The translations under genes and the position numbers were made by a program. Positions 44,214-55,190 of a DNA stretch of 64,000 nt are shown in pieces. The notes beneath the pieces were generated by a model. It was not told the DNA's origin. It saw only the letters and a program-made list of their open reading frames with translations, and did no database searches. The stretch comes from Beroe forskalii. Its lineage: Eukaryota; Ctenophora; Nuda; Beroida; Beroidae. The DNA is taken from contig WFMF01000078.1 in the NCBI GenBank assembly GCA_011033025.1, positions 187,001-251,000 on the forward strand, in the 5' to 3' direction. Position 1 is the stretch's first letter. Each line of letters begins with the position of its first letter.

Positions 44214-44915
44214 TCATAACTTTTTATAACACGTGAACACTGTCAAATGTTCGCGGGTATCCTGAAAGTACGGTTCTCCATCCTCGTGAAGAAACTCCGC
44301 ATATTCCACTTCCTCCATCACTTCGTAGCTCAGCTTATCCCTGAATATCTTCCCTGAGTACAGCCCGGTCACAATGTTCAGGGAATACTCGCACCCCAAC
44401 TCTCTCGCCCGCTCCTCTCCCCGTCTAACCAGCTCAGTTCCCAAACCCTTCACCCTGGCCTTTGCTGACGTACACACCCCAATATCGTTCTGAATTTTCT
44501 GGCAGCCCCACTCCTCGAACATGGCCCAAACATCAAACTTTAGCCGTGGAACCAACTTCTGCCAACCCTTCATTCCCCGATACAGCTGTTTCCTCCCGAA
44601 TAGCCAGGCGTAAGCAGGCATAATGTAGGACGTTATCCATCGCTCTGCATACTTCTTGCTCCACTGATTACTTTCTATGGGATCTGTTAAACGTACACCG
44701 ACTATTTCCCCGCTAGAGTTCGTTGCCATAACACAGCACCCTGCCCGGATAACATCCCTAAAGGCTGAGTCTAGCAATGCGTTCCTCTGTATTCCCATAC
44801 TCCTCGACAGTGGTTCGTCTGGGAAGAAGTTCTCGGCCATCAACTTCAGCACATCTTCAGTTCTGTCCTCCGGAATTGTACTGAAGCTGATTCCCGCTTC
44901 AGCAAAATCATCCAT
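44214..44915 (-). CDS. Insect-type arylalkylamine N-acetyltransferase-like GNAT protein
   Basis: A single uninterrupted 233-codon frame, the usual size for this family. The N-terminal segment DRTEDVLKLMAENFFPDEPL matches the start of insect-type AANAT/dopamine N-acetyltransferases, where the F-F-x-D-E-P-L word is conserved. A central GNAT strand (SSGEIVGVRLTDPI) precedes the acetyl-CoA loop (ARVKGLGTELVRRGEERARE: variant R/K-G-x-G-T). ELGCEYSLNIVTGLYSGKIF is the following strand-helix. The enzyme probably transfers acetyl from acetyl-CoA to an arylalkylamine in the cytosol; substrate unknown. No introns, unlike its neighbours; retro-copy or naturally intronless. No signal peptide. Upstream promoter not recognised. 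Confidence 0.85.
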   Translation of the reverse strand: MDDFAEAGISFSTIPEDRTEDVLKLMAENFFPDEPLSRSMGIQRNALLDSAFRDVIRAGCCVMATNSSGEIVGVRLTDPIESNQWSKKYAERWITSYIMPAYAWLFGRKQLYRGMKGWQKLVPRLKFDVWAMFEEWGCQKIQNDIGVCTSAKARVKGLGTELVRRGEERARELGCEYSLNIVTGLYSGKIFRDKLSYEVMEEVEYAEFLHEDGEPYFQDTREHLTVFTCYKKL

Positions 44916-45005
44916 AATTTTCCTGCTCAGTAGTTGTGAGATAGCATAATATGCACTATCTAGGTAATCCCTAAAAAGTTAATTAGCAGTTGCTACTACA
45001 ATATC

Positions 45006-45252
45006 AGGCAGCCGTAACGTTCGTCGGTCGATCGAATGGAATTGGTCGATCGATCAACTCCATTTGAAAGAAAGATGTGTTTTACTGGTCCCTAATGACT
45101 TGAAGTTGAATCGTATTCGTGTTTAAATGAGCAATGTTTAGTTGTTACCCTTCTAGCTCAAAGCTTTTCTATTTAAAACACATCAGTCGATCAAATGAAA
45201 TTGATCGATCGACCAATTTCATTCGATCGACCGACGAACGTTACGGCCGCCT
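45006..45252. mobile_element. 247-bp MITE with ~70-bp TIRs rich in GATCGATC
   Basis: The ends are AGGC(A/G)GCCGTAACGTTCGTCG inverted, and the homology continues through GGTCGATCGAATG and GGTCGATCGATCAA to an inner AAACACATC/GATGTGTTT. No clear target duplication. It lies just upstream of the GNAT gene start. Confidence 0.85.
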
Positions 45253-46028
45253 CAAAAACGATTTGAAAAAGTCACCGAGCTTTTATGCCGTGAAATAGTC
45301 TTTTAAAGTGAAATGCGATACTTATTGCAGACGACTTTTCTCATTTCTGGGCCCTTATTTTGTAGATACGAGGGAAAGCCTATATAAAAATAGACGGCCT
45401 ATATAAAAATAGACGGCTCACAATTCAAACCAAATAAAACCATATTATGTAAGGCAAATTAAAAAACTTGATTAAGCATCAAGAGGCATAATATATAGCG
45501 CAAAACCATACACTTCAAGGGCGCAGTGCAAAGACTGAACGAAACACTGAAGGTTCAGTTCCTTGTTTAAAACAAGCCGTTTAGCAAGGACATCCGCTGC
45601 ATCAGCCGGCCGAGGTACAAAGCTTTCTCTCCACTCATATGTATACTTGAAGAAGTCACTCTTTATTTATGTATACAACATAGACGGAACACAACGCAGT
45701 AAAATGCAATACATGATCTGTATACAATATAAAAGAACGCTCAAATGATCCTCAATGTATATTACGTGGAGCTTGGAATGTGCTGGTTACGGTAAGTAGA
45801 GGAAGTGTACGGTAAGTACTACTTACCGTTCTTACTAAGTAGAGAAAGGTTATGTCATAGCAAGGGATAACAGAGTTGTAGAAGATGAATAGGAAATACA
45901 ATAATACCTGCATATCCTAATTTGTCTCTTCTTTTACGTCACTGATCATTACATGTAATATGATAAAGAGGAATGATCATTTCATAACACCACATGTACA
46001 CAGCAGTGTCTTTCTTACTTCAGTGATT
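45253..46028. other. Unassigned sequence
   Basis: No gene seen. A direct repeat CCTATATAAAAATAGACGG(C) occurs at 45379 and 45397, and GGTAAGTAGAGGAAGTGTAC / GTAAGTAGAGAAAGG at 45791-45850. Confidence 0.45.
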
Positions 46029-46195
46029 ACATAGTTTCCTGCATCTATAAAAGGCCTGGATCCTATTATATACGCTTAGAGCATGGCTGGGGATCCGCTT
46101 ACACAAATGATAGGTATAATGCACGCCTACAATCACAAGTACTCTCAAATTTGGCTTATAGAAATTAGAGAAATAGAATATACCTCCCCTCCTTC
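46029..46195. repeat. Direct repeat flanking DIRS copy 1 (left)
   Basis: ACATAGTTTCCTGCATCTAT, AAAGGCCTGGATCCTATTA, ATACGCTTAGAG..GGCTGGGGATCCGC and following words recur in the same order at 50812-50850 and 51597-51706, where they are split by a MITE. Not present beside DIRS copy 2, so it is host flank or another repeat rather than part of the element. Confidence 0.85.
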
Positions 46196-46421
46196 TGTAC
46201 CCACTGGATGAACCCCAGGATCCTCTGAAATATATATCATAAGGGTTGGTGTGGGCGGGTGATATAAGCTCTTGTTCCATTCCACTACGTGGAATCAGCT
46301 TACCCTAACGTACTGCGTACTTGGGTAAGCACCATATTCCACTCCGTGGAACTCCACAAGAGCTACTTTAAAGGCTCAATAGGCCTAAAGACTAGGATAC
46401 GGAACAAGAGCAATCATAAAA

Positions 46422-47460
46422 TCAGGGCATGAAATTCCTTAGATAGTATTTTTCATAGGTGGATTTGTTAGACCATCTACCTCCTTTAAGGATGTCATTG
46501 ACGGTCGCTCCTTTCCAGTATTTAGTGGAAAGTGCCGCCCCACTTACTGAGTGTGATGTGAAATGAGCGGTGTCAACTCCCGCTTTCTCCATAGAATACT
46601 TAACCCAATTAGCAGCAGTTTTGGGCTGTATTGGTTTATGTGGTTTCCTTGAACTAATAAATAGATTTTCTGTTTCTGCATCCCTCAACTCAATTAGTTT
46701 GAAACTGCATGTACTGTTTGCAGACTCTAACAGGGCAAACATTACTCAGGTCAGTGGGAGTGCCAAAACTCTGCACGGTTTTATTGGCAGCTTCTTACCA
46801 CGGAGTAAATCTCTTACTAGGGTTGATCCTCCATATCTACAAAGATGGGTTCTCCCGAGAGTTCATCATACTTCCAAACCGATTTGAAAGCTGACATGTT
46901 GCGTATGTCTGCATCTCTACCCATTGTTGCGATTTTTAGCAATGTGAACGCTTTCATTGCCAGTTCCCTCAACTGTAGAGGGTTGGTTTGGTTGTTCCAG
47001 TACTCAACAACTAGGTCTACATTCCACGTGTAGTCATACTTGCTCTGGGAGGATTAACTTTGAAAGCTTTTGGCTTTGAGCTTCTTGATGATTTCGTCAT
47101 CACATATTGAGCCAAGCGCTGGTTTTGGTAAAATGCTTGAAAGAGCAGATGTATATGAGTTAATCATGGTATAAGAAGTATTATTATCAATTTGATAAGA
47201 CAAAAATTCTGCTACATGGATAATATTGAGTTGTTGAGGGCTGGAATCGAACCCCCTTTGAGTGCAAAACTCATGCCATATCCTCCACGCTGAGTTGTAC
47301 TTTTAATTGTTGCAGGGGTCCATGCATTAATCACATTTTCTATCGCGTCCTTTGATAAGCCCTCACCCTGAAGGCGTTCCCTGAGCATTGCGGCCATGCC
47401 GTCAGGTTTAGGATTGTTTCCAGAGGATGATGGTTCCCCCCGGATCGGTCAGCAGTCCCT
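46422..47460 (-). pseudogene. DIRS-like tyrosine recombinase, copy 1 (broken)
   Basis: The N-terminal part is LRERLQGEGLSKDAIENVIN with WTPATIKSTTQ (47212-47397). The C-terminal part is 46422-46742 with TSHSVSGAALSTKYWKGA and ILKGGRWSNKSTYEKYYLRN. The family needs H-x-x-R before the final Tyr; here it reads HSVS, so the catalytic Arg appears lost, while the Trp and Tyr remain. The central portion (46743-47211) is out of frame. Confidence 0.82.
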
Positions 47461-47591
47461 TGTGAGGTCGGAGCGTCACTTTGGGGTTTTGTAAATCATT
47501 TCCCGCAGACTCGGGAACCAAGGTGGGACTCTACCCGGTGCTATCAGAACCATGGAGCATCTGTCCTCCGAATTTTCCGGAGGACTTTGCT

Positions 47592-49280
47592 CTAAGTTAG
47601 GGTGAATGGGGAAACGCATAATCCCCGTCCATCCATTGGAAGTGGAATGCATTCATTTGGTGGGTGAGGGTGTCTCCATGAAGAAGTTGTGGAGTTGAGC
47701 ATTCCAAGGATCAAGGAATAGGTCTCTTTCAGAGGACCTAACGTTTTGTTCGCATAATGGAACTGACCTCTGCTCAGCATCCACTCCGTGCTCTCTGTCC
47801 ATTGAGGTTGGTATAGCCGAGACAGGTGATCCGCTTCCTGGTTCTCCTCGCCTGGAACATGTTCCACCTCTAAGTTGATGTTGTTTTCCAGTGCTAATTC
47901 CCATATCTGTATTGAGATCGAGGTCATGACCTTGTTAAAAGCGTCCCTCCCTTCTTCCGAATGTAGGAAAGACTTGTGATGTTGTCCCCGCAAACTATCA
48001 CATTTGTCCCTCTCAGGGACTGAGCAAACTTCTGCAATCCCTTCAGGATGCTTAGAAGTTCGAGAACATTGATGTGGAGGGTTTCTGATTTCGACCATTT
48101 CCCGAAAGCCACATCCTGGTCCATTTTCACTCCCATCCCGACAGACTGGCATCTGTCTGCAGACGTCGGGCTGTTCCCTGAAATTCTAAGATTGCTTGCG
48201 GAGGGAGATTCGGGAGAAGCCTCTCCCAGAACCCTGAGTTCGTCCATTTGATCTCCCTTCAAGGGAATCGGATCGGTGGAGAACTGACCTGTCAGTGACT
48301 GTTGATTGATTAACCAACTCTGCAACTCCCTGTAATAAAGAGGAGTCATGGCAAATGCCGGCTTCGCCTGCCTCGAGCTTGCCCAGCAGGCGAGCCATTC
48401 CCCGTGCTAAGACGCTCGATTTTGGTCTAACAGATTTGATGAGCTTCATTAGTTGAACTTTCTTTTCTTGTGGAAGGGAGACTGTCATCGTTTCTGTGCA
48501 AATCTCCATCCCTAGAAAGGAGAGTTTCTTCACTGGCTCGGTGATACTCTTTTCCATGTTCACTACAAACCCCAGTGATGTGAGAAGTTGTACCAACTTG
48601 TTTGTTAGCCTCCGACACTCCTTTTTGTCGGGATGGCAAATCCAGAAATCGTCTATGTAGCCGACGATCCTCGTTCCCAGTGACCTCATAAACTTCAGGA
48701 CAGGCTTCATCACCTTGGTGAATATCCGTGGTGCTGGACTCAGACCAAAACAGAGTCGCGTGAACATCCATACCTTCCCTTCCAAATGAAGGCTGAGTAG
48801 GTTGGTGGTCTGTATGTATCGGAATGCTGTAATAAGCATTCTTCAGGTCTATTTTGCACATGTAATTTTCCTGTTCCACACTAACTCGAGAGCTGTTTGT
48901 AAGTTCTCCATTTTGAAGTGCTCCTTCCGAAGGTATTCGTTCAGGGGTGACAAGTCTATAATTAGCCTGAACTTGTCGGATCCTGGTTTCGGTCGCAGAA
49001 ACAAACCGGCTAGAAAATGTGGCTGTGTGTGCACTCTACTACAATCTGCTGAGTCTACCAAGTCCTGGACTAATGAGTCCAGGTGAGATTGTTGCTCTCC
49101 TCCAGACGGTACTGAACCCGAGCTGGAGGCTGTGGTGGTTCTCATTAACTCCAGAGAGACACCACTTACCCATTCTAATACTGTGCTGCTCTCTGTTAGA
49201 TTTTCCCAGGATTCGAGGAATTGTCGCGTGCCGGGCCACTGTCGGAAATTGCTTGTGTGACGGATCCACCTCACCTTCAA
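47592..49280 (-). pseudogene. DIRS-like reverse transcriptase/RNase H, copy 1 (frameshifted)
   Basis: RT motifs in order: FLRPKPGSDKFRLIIDLSPL, CKIDLKNAYYSIPIH, LCFGLSPAPRIFTKVM, and the catalytic IVGYIDDFWICHP; then FLGMEICTETMTVSLPQEKK. RNase H follows, with the words LHINVLELLSILKGL, IVCGDNITSLSYIRKKGG and EVEHVPGEENQEADHLSRLY. The pieces sit in at least three frames. It corresponds to copy 2 at 61160-61813 and 63617 onward. Confidence 0.85.
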
Positions 49281-49299
49281 GCAGAGACTTTGTTCTCAA

Positions 49300-50282
49300 A
49301 GGAACTATGTCTTCCCTCGAATCTGCAGGACGCAAAGGTTCTGCTGAGACCTTCTTCTCGCTCAAAGGGGAGAAGAAACGCTGGTCTCCGGGAGTCTCAG
49401 GGTCATGCAAAGATGACTGAGCTCGGTATTCATTACAATCAATTGAATCATAACTATTGTTATTAATTATATGAGGTAATTGCAACGAGTGATCATTATT
49501 CAACAATTTCGTTTTAACTTTGGGGTAGGGTAAATTAATAGAATATGCTGACCTCTTAGACTTGTAGTATCGTTGGGTTCTGGGTGCAGAGTAGGTGTAT
49601 GGCTTCGATGAGGAAGACTGTGCTGGCTTGTCTGGGGCACTCACAGGTGCCGCCACTGTTGTTGTGAGTGTCTTGACCGTTTCTCCGAAGCTTGCGTCGA
49701 ATAAGAACTCCCCGTCAGGCGTCAGAGTACCAGATTCCACACCGAGTCTGAGAGCTCTTCGAGCTTGGTTCATGTGCTTCAAGCCCCACGCGCTGTACAG
49801 TGCTAGAGGCGCCTCGTGTAAGTGAGAGACTGAATCGTTCGGCCCTCCAACGCCAGGACCCCAAGGTTCAATAGCTCGCTGTCCTCCGTTCTCACTTTCG
49901 AGACAGCGGTGCTAGCGCCAAGCCCGCCTTCTCGATCGATGAAACCAGAAGTCGTTCTATATCCCCGCATATGCCTGAATGGTTGTATCCGGGTTGAGTT
50001 CTGCGGCTTGAACGAAACTGTCTGTGGAACAGATGCCATTTGCTCCTTGAGAGCTGCCAGTTCCAGAGGATGGCTGAGGTACAGACTTGATGGCCTCGGG
50101 TAATGCTGGTTTAGTCTCCCTTCTGCAACACCTCTAAACTGGGTTGGTTGCATTGCGGGTGTTGGAAGCTGGTGTGGTTGACATGGGAGGGCCTGCAGGT
50201 GGTGGTGGTGGAGGGAGGGGGGAGAGCAGGCTCATCAAACAAAGGACCACTAAGCTAGGGGTCCTCAAAAAGGATCAATCAT
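49300..50282 (-). pseudogene. DIRS-like gag ORF, copy 1 (frameshifted)
   Basis: Equivalent to copy 2 gag at 60166. The start ATGATTGATCC is followed by an extra T, which breaks the frame after four codons; further shifts occur near 50115 and 49800. Recognisable pieces: SYLSHPLELAALK-like, IQSLTYTRRL, RRALRLGVESGTLTPDGEFL and PYTYSAPRTQRYYKSKR. Gag should bind the element's RNA. Confidence 0.75.
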
Positions 50283-50811
50283 GGTATGAACTTATTCGAA
50301 GTATTTAATAGTTAATATTGGCGACAAAGTCCCGCAAAGTTGAGCTCAACAGCCACGGGCCAGAAAACAGTTCGAAACTGACAAGTAGCACGAATAAGGT
50401 ACCATTGTAATTGCATATCAATGATGAGAAAATATGTTAAAATGAAGTCAATAAATTTTTCAACAGAATGGTTAGAATAGAAATTGCCCGCACTGTCAGA
50501 TACAAATCTGTATTTGGCTTGAGCAGCTACCGGGACCAAGCAACGAGTAAGTATGACAAAAAAGTGATCATCCATTGTGTTTGCAGAGCATAATCGGCGG
50601 GTCACGTGATAGGCCACCTGCGCCGTGATTACTCCCCTTGTAATAAACAAATTCCAAGATCTCCCCGCTCAATTTACGAGAATGTTTCACTACACGCACA
50701 CTAGATAATATAATTTTCTTTTTCTCTTTTTATAATTCGATTCTTCAAATTACCGGGACCGATATCGCGGCGTCGCGATATAAGCTCTTGTGGAGTTCCA
50801 CGGAGTGGAAT

Positions 50812-51706
50812 ACATAGTTTCCTGCATCTATAAAAGGCCTGGATCCTATTACCTTAGTGGTAGAAATTAAGATGTGTATTTATTAAGGACGTACCACTAA
50901 GAAGTACTAATTAAGGCAGTAAAATTTCTACAAAATCAGGCAATTTACAATTCTAGGACTAAGTCGTTTTTCGCAATTTTTCAACCAAATATGATGTGAA
51001 AACAAAGAAAAGGGCATTTTTCCATTGAATTCAATTTGTTTAGATCTATGAATATCGACAAACAAAAGCTAGGCGTTCTAGAGAAACAGATTAATAAACG
51101 GGTCAATGAGCACCTAGAGTCAACACCATGTTCTTTGCAATGTTTCCGCTCCGTTTGATGAAAGATTGCCGATGATTCTGCTGAAAATTTTTGAAGGGCC
51201 TTTTTTCCTGATGAAAACATCGAATATCGAAGATGGTTTTATTGAGCTTGAAGATTGGAGATATGGAAGATGTAGGAAGACGTAAAAAGCCGAAGAAAGA
51301 CTTATAATTTTATCCATTGATAATTGTTTATCATATCAGAATTGATTTTGTCTACTGATGCCTTTCGCTGAAAAATTCTAAACCTGTATTGAGAGAAAAT
51401 AAATGCCTTATTACTTTTTTGTAGAAAGGAAAGATAGGTATGATGTACAAATTTTTACTTTAACAAAATTTTTAAAATTTGGTGTTGTACAAATTACGTA
51501 TGTAGAAATTAAGATTTGTAGAATTTAAGGAGTGCCTATTTAAGACAGTAAACGTTACTACCTTAAATGGTACACTTCAATTTTCACCACAAAGAAATAT
51601 ATACGCTTAGAGTATAGGCTGGGGATCCGCTTACACAAATGATAGGTATAAATGCATATACAAGTACTCTCAATTTATTTATAGGAAATTAGAGAAATAG
51701 AATATA
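50812..51706. repeat. Direct repeat flanking DIRS copy 1 (right, split)
   Basis: Same sequence as 46029-46195, in pieces 50812-50851 and 51596-51706, separated by a TA-flanked element. The paired flanks show about 160 bp of duplicated DNA around the retroelement. Confidence 0.82.
50852..51595. mobile_element. 744-bp TA-flanked MITE in the duplicated flank
   Basis: The uninterrupted flank copy reads CCTATTATATACGC (46055 area); here it is CCTATTA|..|TATATACGC, giving a TA duplication. The left end CCTTAGTGGTAGAAATTAAG resembles the MITE at 18011 (CCTTATTGTAGGAAATTAAG). The right end is diverged (reverse: TTTCTTTGTGGTGAAAATTG). Related Tc1/mariner-type family; no transposase. Confidence 0.8.
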
Positions 51707-51760
51707 CCATTAATAGAAAGTAGAACACATATCCAACAAGTTTTAATACGTGTTCTTCAG

Positions 51761-51890
51761 GAAAGAAAAGGAGGTGGAGGAGATGAAACAGGAGATCCAA
51801 CCGCAGATAAAGAAGATCAACGACCATCGTGATGTGATCTCCAATGAGCTGATGGAGATCAAGAAAGTTGTCAACGAGTGGCAGTCCAAG
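51761..51890 (+). CDS. Orphan coiled-coil exon
   Basis: Acceptor GTGTTCTTCAG, donor CCAAG|GTACTG; phase 2 in, phase 0 out. It encodes KEKEVEEMKQEIQPQIKKIN and DHRDVISNELMEIKKVVNEW and QSK, a charged heptad-patterned helix. No neighbour exon was found on either side (next about 1 kb each way show nothing in phase). The family is not recognised; it could belong to a coiled-coil gene whose other exons lie outside the window. Confidence 0.55.
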
Positions 51891-52841
51891 GTACTGAGAT
51901 CTAATTTAGTAAATATTTCTTCCAAGGATTATATATTTGCAATTCATTTTTTAGCCCTCATTAGTTATTGGTGGGGGTTCAGTTAGATATAATATCTTGC
52001 ATGCATTTGGAACGCAAGAATATCGTAGCAGTCTCTCCCAAAATCATAATCCATCGGAAATTCTGTCCCAGCAATTTTCATTCAGATTTTCAAAAAACAC
52101 CCCAACATCCACAAATAAAGTAAAAATATCACTATGTTCCCAGCATATTACCCCATAGAAGAAAACATTTTTACATTTTAAAATGGTATTTTAATGCACT
52201 AGTGGCCACTGCACCCAAAGCAAGTTCAGTATAATAGGATCGAAATTTTGGTGAAATTGATGCAATTGAGCCAGTGATTCAGGGTTATATCTCCAATTAT
52301 TGTCATGACGCAAATTCTTTTCGTCAGGACTGATAACACCGACCCAAACTACTTAAGAACCACCGAGAAACCCTTTAAATGAAATGGCATCGAAGTATTT
52401 TAGATTCATTGAACTACTTCAAATGCCAGGGTTTCTGAATACGTACAAAGATCGTCGAAAAAAAAATACGGCGCATTTGCTGAACTGTAGAAAAATAGGC
52501 GCATTATTTTCTACAAAATACGAGACTTACTATGAAAACGAAAATTCTCAAATACAGCTGATTTGAAATTCAAGCAAAATTTCAAAATTACGACAGTTCC
52601 TGCCAAAAAAAAATGAGAATCGTTTTTTTGCAGTTTTCTTAAAAATCCGTATTTAACAACCTTGCACCGGGTGCAAGGTTGTTAAATACGGGTGCAAAGT
52701 TGCAATTTACCCATGATACTTACGAGCAAATTAACATTGAATTGAATAGTAGAATAGTGGTGCACGTGCGGAATCACTTTTCTTTTTGACAATGCAGACT
52801 GTAGGCTCAAGTAAGCAAGTTGAAGTATAGTCCCTATATCA
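51891..52841. other. Unassigned AT-rich sequence
   Basis: No gene seen. CGTATTTAACAACCTTGCACC is followed directly by its inverse (GGTGCAAGGTTGTTAAATACG) at about 52649-52690, a nearly perfect 42-bp palindrome. Confidence 0.5.
52649..52691. repeat. Near-perfect 42-bp palindrome
   Basis: CGTATTTAACAACCTTGCAC meets its reverse complement GTGCAAGGTTGTTAAATACG with only a CGG centre. It would form a stable cruciform or hairpin. Confidence 0.85.
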
Positions 52842-52842
52842 C

Positions 52843-52990
52843 AACTAGTCGGTACAACTAGTCGGTACAACTAGTCGGTACAACTAGTCGGTACAACTAG
52901 TCGGTACAACTAGTCAGTACAACTAGTCGGTACAACTAGTCGGTACAACTAGTCGGTACAACTAGTCGGTACAACTAGTCGGTACAACTA
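52843..52990. repeat. 13-bp tandem array (AACTAGTCGGTAC), ~11 copies
   Basis: Near-perfect head-to-tail copies with one G-to-A variant, indicating recent expansion. Confidence 0.95.
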
Positions 52991-55190
52991 AACACTTGAC
53001 AGGACATCGCTCGATATCTCACAGCAATAACATGTTGAGGAATAAAGAGAATTCAATTCTCAAACAGCGGTGTACCAAACGGAAACAATTAATTCTTGAT
53101 CTTTGAAGAACAGAATTTGACTTTGAGCACGATGAAATAACGAAAGTGATCCTGAATTTTGGGAAACGATCAAAGGATGAATACTGATAGTGATAATCAT
53201 TAATCATCGCCAATTATGAATAACATAAACCAAATAAATCAGTCATGCATAAAACAATTTCAGTAATCATGCCAAAATGTCTGACGTAAGTTCGCTCGGA
53301 ACTCGGTGGAAATTTTTCTGGCAGACTAGAAAAATTTGCCGTGGAGTTTCAAGTGGATTCCACCACTCCCAGCGGATCACGAGGCGGACTTAATTACGCC
53401 AAATATACGGGATACCGCCCATAACTTAAATCGCTGTGAACTAATTCAATCATGAACATCGGAAAAAAAATGAAAGTCATGTAAAAGAAGAGGTTAAGAC
53501 AACTGAGAGAGAGAGTCAGACTACTTTAAGTTAAATTCTGTGAAATATGAGAATATAATGAAACCCAGGTCCCTGGGTGAGACAATTAAGTCATGATGAG
53601 TTAATTAAGTCATTAGGAGTTATAGTTGTGCGAAGTAGTGTTAATCCGTTGTAAGTTTTGATATAGTAATGACTCAAAGATAATGATTACATATGAGCGA
53701 AAATGAGCAAAGAGTGGAATGTTACCCATGAAGTATTGAAGTGCTCTTCTAATAAATAAATGCAAATTCCAATATCCTGGTGATTTTATATCCGCGAGCG
53801 GAAAAACACCAAAAATAGAGTTGAAGCCATTACGAACTACTCGTAGGTTTGAGTATCCTGACGTTCTTGGGTGTAACTTCAATTAAAACCACAAAGATAT
53901 ATGAGGAAGTGACTAAGAAATATTCGGAAGAATACTTTTATATAAACTGCGGAAATTAGGAAAGTTCAACCTAGCCAATCTTCATATCGGGCAGAATGAG
54001 AAGAATCTTCCAGAATTCGAAAATGCCTCCATCGAAATTTGACTCATTTAAATTGCATTGAAAATAACGAAAATTTTTTTAGAACTACACCAATGACTCT
54101 TAAATAAGATCGTATAGTTAGATAAGTATTGTAAATAATCTCTTTATTTACCTATTTAGCTATTAATTTACGAGATTAAGGTTATCATAGCCATTAACTG
54201 AGTCATTTCTATAGTCTATAGTATAGATCAGAATCGGCAATAAAGTTAAAAGATTTAAAGTCTAACAGATACATCGAAACTGCATGTATGAATCGTCAAA
54301 TCGTAACTCTACCGTGAAATATGATTGTCATCAGCTCCAGATACATATATCCTACAACTCTGCAGAAATTGCACTATACATTCTCGAAACTTCGAAATTG
54401 TCATTCAATGACACCAGTACGCTGCAACTTGCAAGTTTTTTGCAAAGCTTCTCCTGCTTACCTAATAACCTGCATTGACAGTATGGGTCAGCTGAACCGA
54501 GTAAACAAAAGAAACTAATTTAGCTCAATAAAAAGTAGGCCTCTCAAATCGTCACATGAAAGCTACTCCAAACAATTTGCCTGAAAGAGGGAGGTGGTGT
54601 ATAATAGAAATGTGATGACACGGCACCTGCTGACCCTATCAAAATACAGTGTGTCTGTGTCTGTGTGTGTCTGTGTGTGTGGTGGGAAGGAGCTGTATCG
54701 CGACTCCACTTGGGACTCTCAGAAGATGTTACTTGATACTCAGTGAGAAGTTTAGGCACAGCACTTTATAGCAAAGTAAGAAAGTAACATCTTTATATTG
54801 TACACCTCGCACAGAAAGGCGGTCAAATGTACTTCATTAACACACTACTCTAAAGCCTGATACTGACGTCACCCCCACACACCACACAGCACCAATAACG
54901 TAAGTTTGTGTGGGGGAGGGGCTATAGAAACTGGAAAGTGTTCATTCTTACGTAAGCCCCATTGAGTCGTATGATTGGATCACTGTAAAGTCTATAGATA
55001 GATTGACACCTAATGAAGATGTAAAATTGCAATTTATATACTTAATCTAATCAATGATAGAATTAGATATTGCAAAATATCAGTAGGTATCAAAAGAGAT
55101 TTTTATTGTGTCAAGTGTTGGTAAAGTGTGTTTCTCAACACAACCCCAGATTGGAATCCTGCCCAGATTTCGTATGTTGCAAAATCGTAA
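52991..55190. other. Unassigned sequence with TG microsatellite
   Basis: No gene seen. A (TG)n/(CTGTGTG)n tract lies at about 54650-54682. Confidence 0.45.

Larger units (their letters stand above)
46260..50811 (-). mobile_element. DIRS-like tyrosine-recombinase retrotransposon, copy 1 (decayed)
   Basis: Reading minus: the 5' end ATTCCACTCCGTGGAACTCC at 50811, gag-like ORF, RT and RNase H, then a tyrosine recombinase ending near 46422. The 3' region (46260-46380) holds both an inverse of the 5' end (AGCTCTTGTGGAGTTCCACG) and a direct variant ending AACAAGAGCTTATATC. This layout of inverted termini plus an internal complementary region is characteristic of DIRS elements, which integrate with a tyrosine recombinase and make no target duplication. 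Several frameshifts make it non-functional. Confidence 0.88.

Noticed and set aside
47240..47270. tRNA-like T-arm word GGTTCGATTCC on the minus strand
   Set aside because: It is codons within the recombinase pseudogene (GGSIPALNN); no acceptor stem or other arms.
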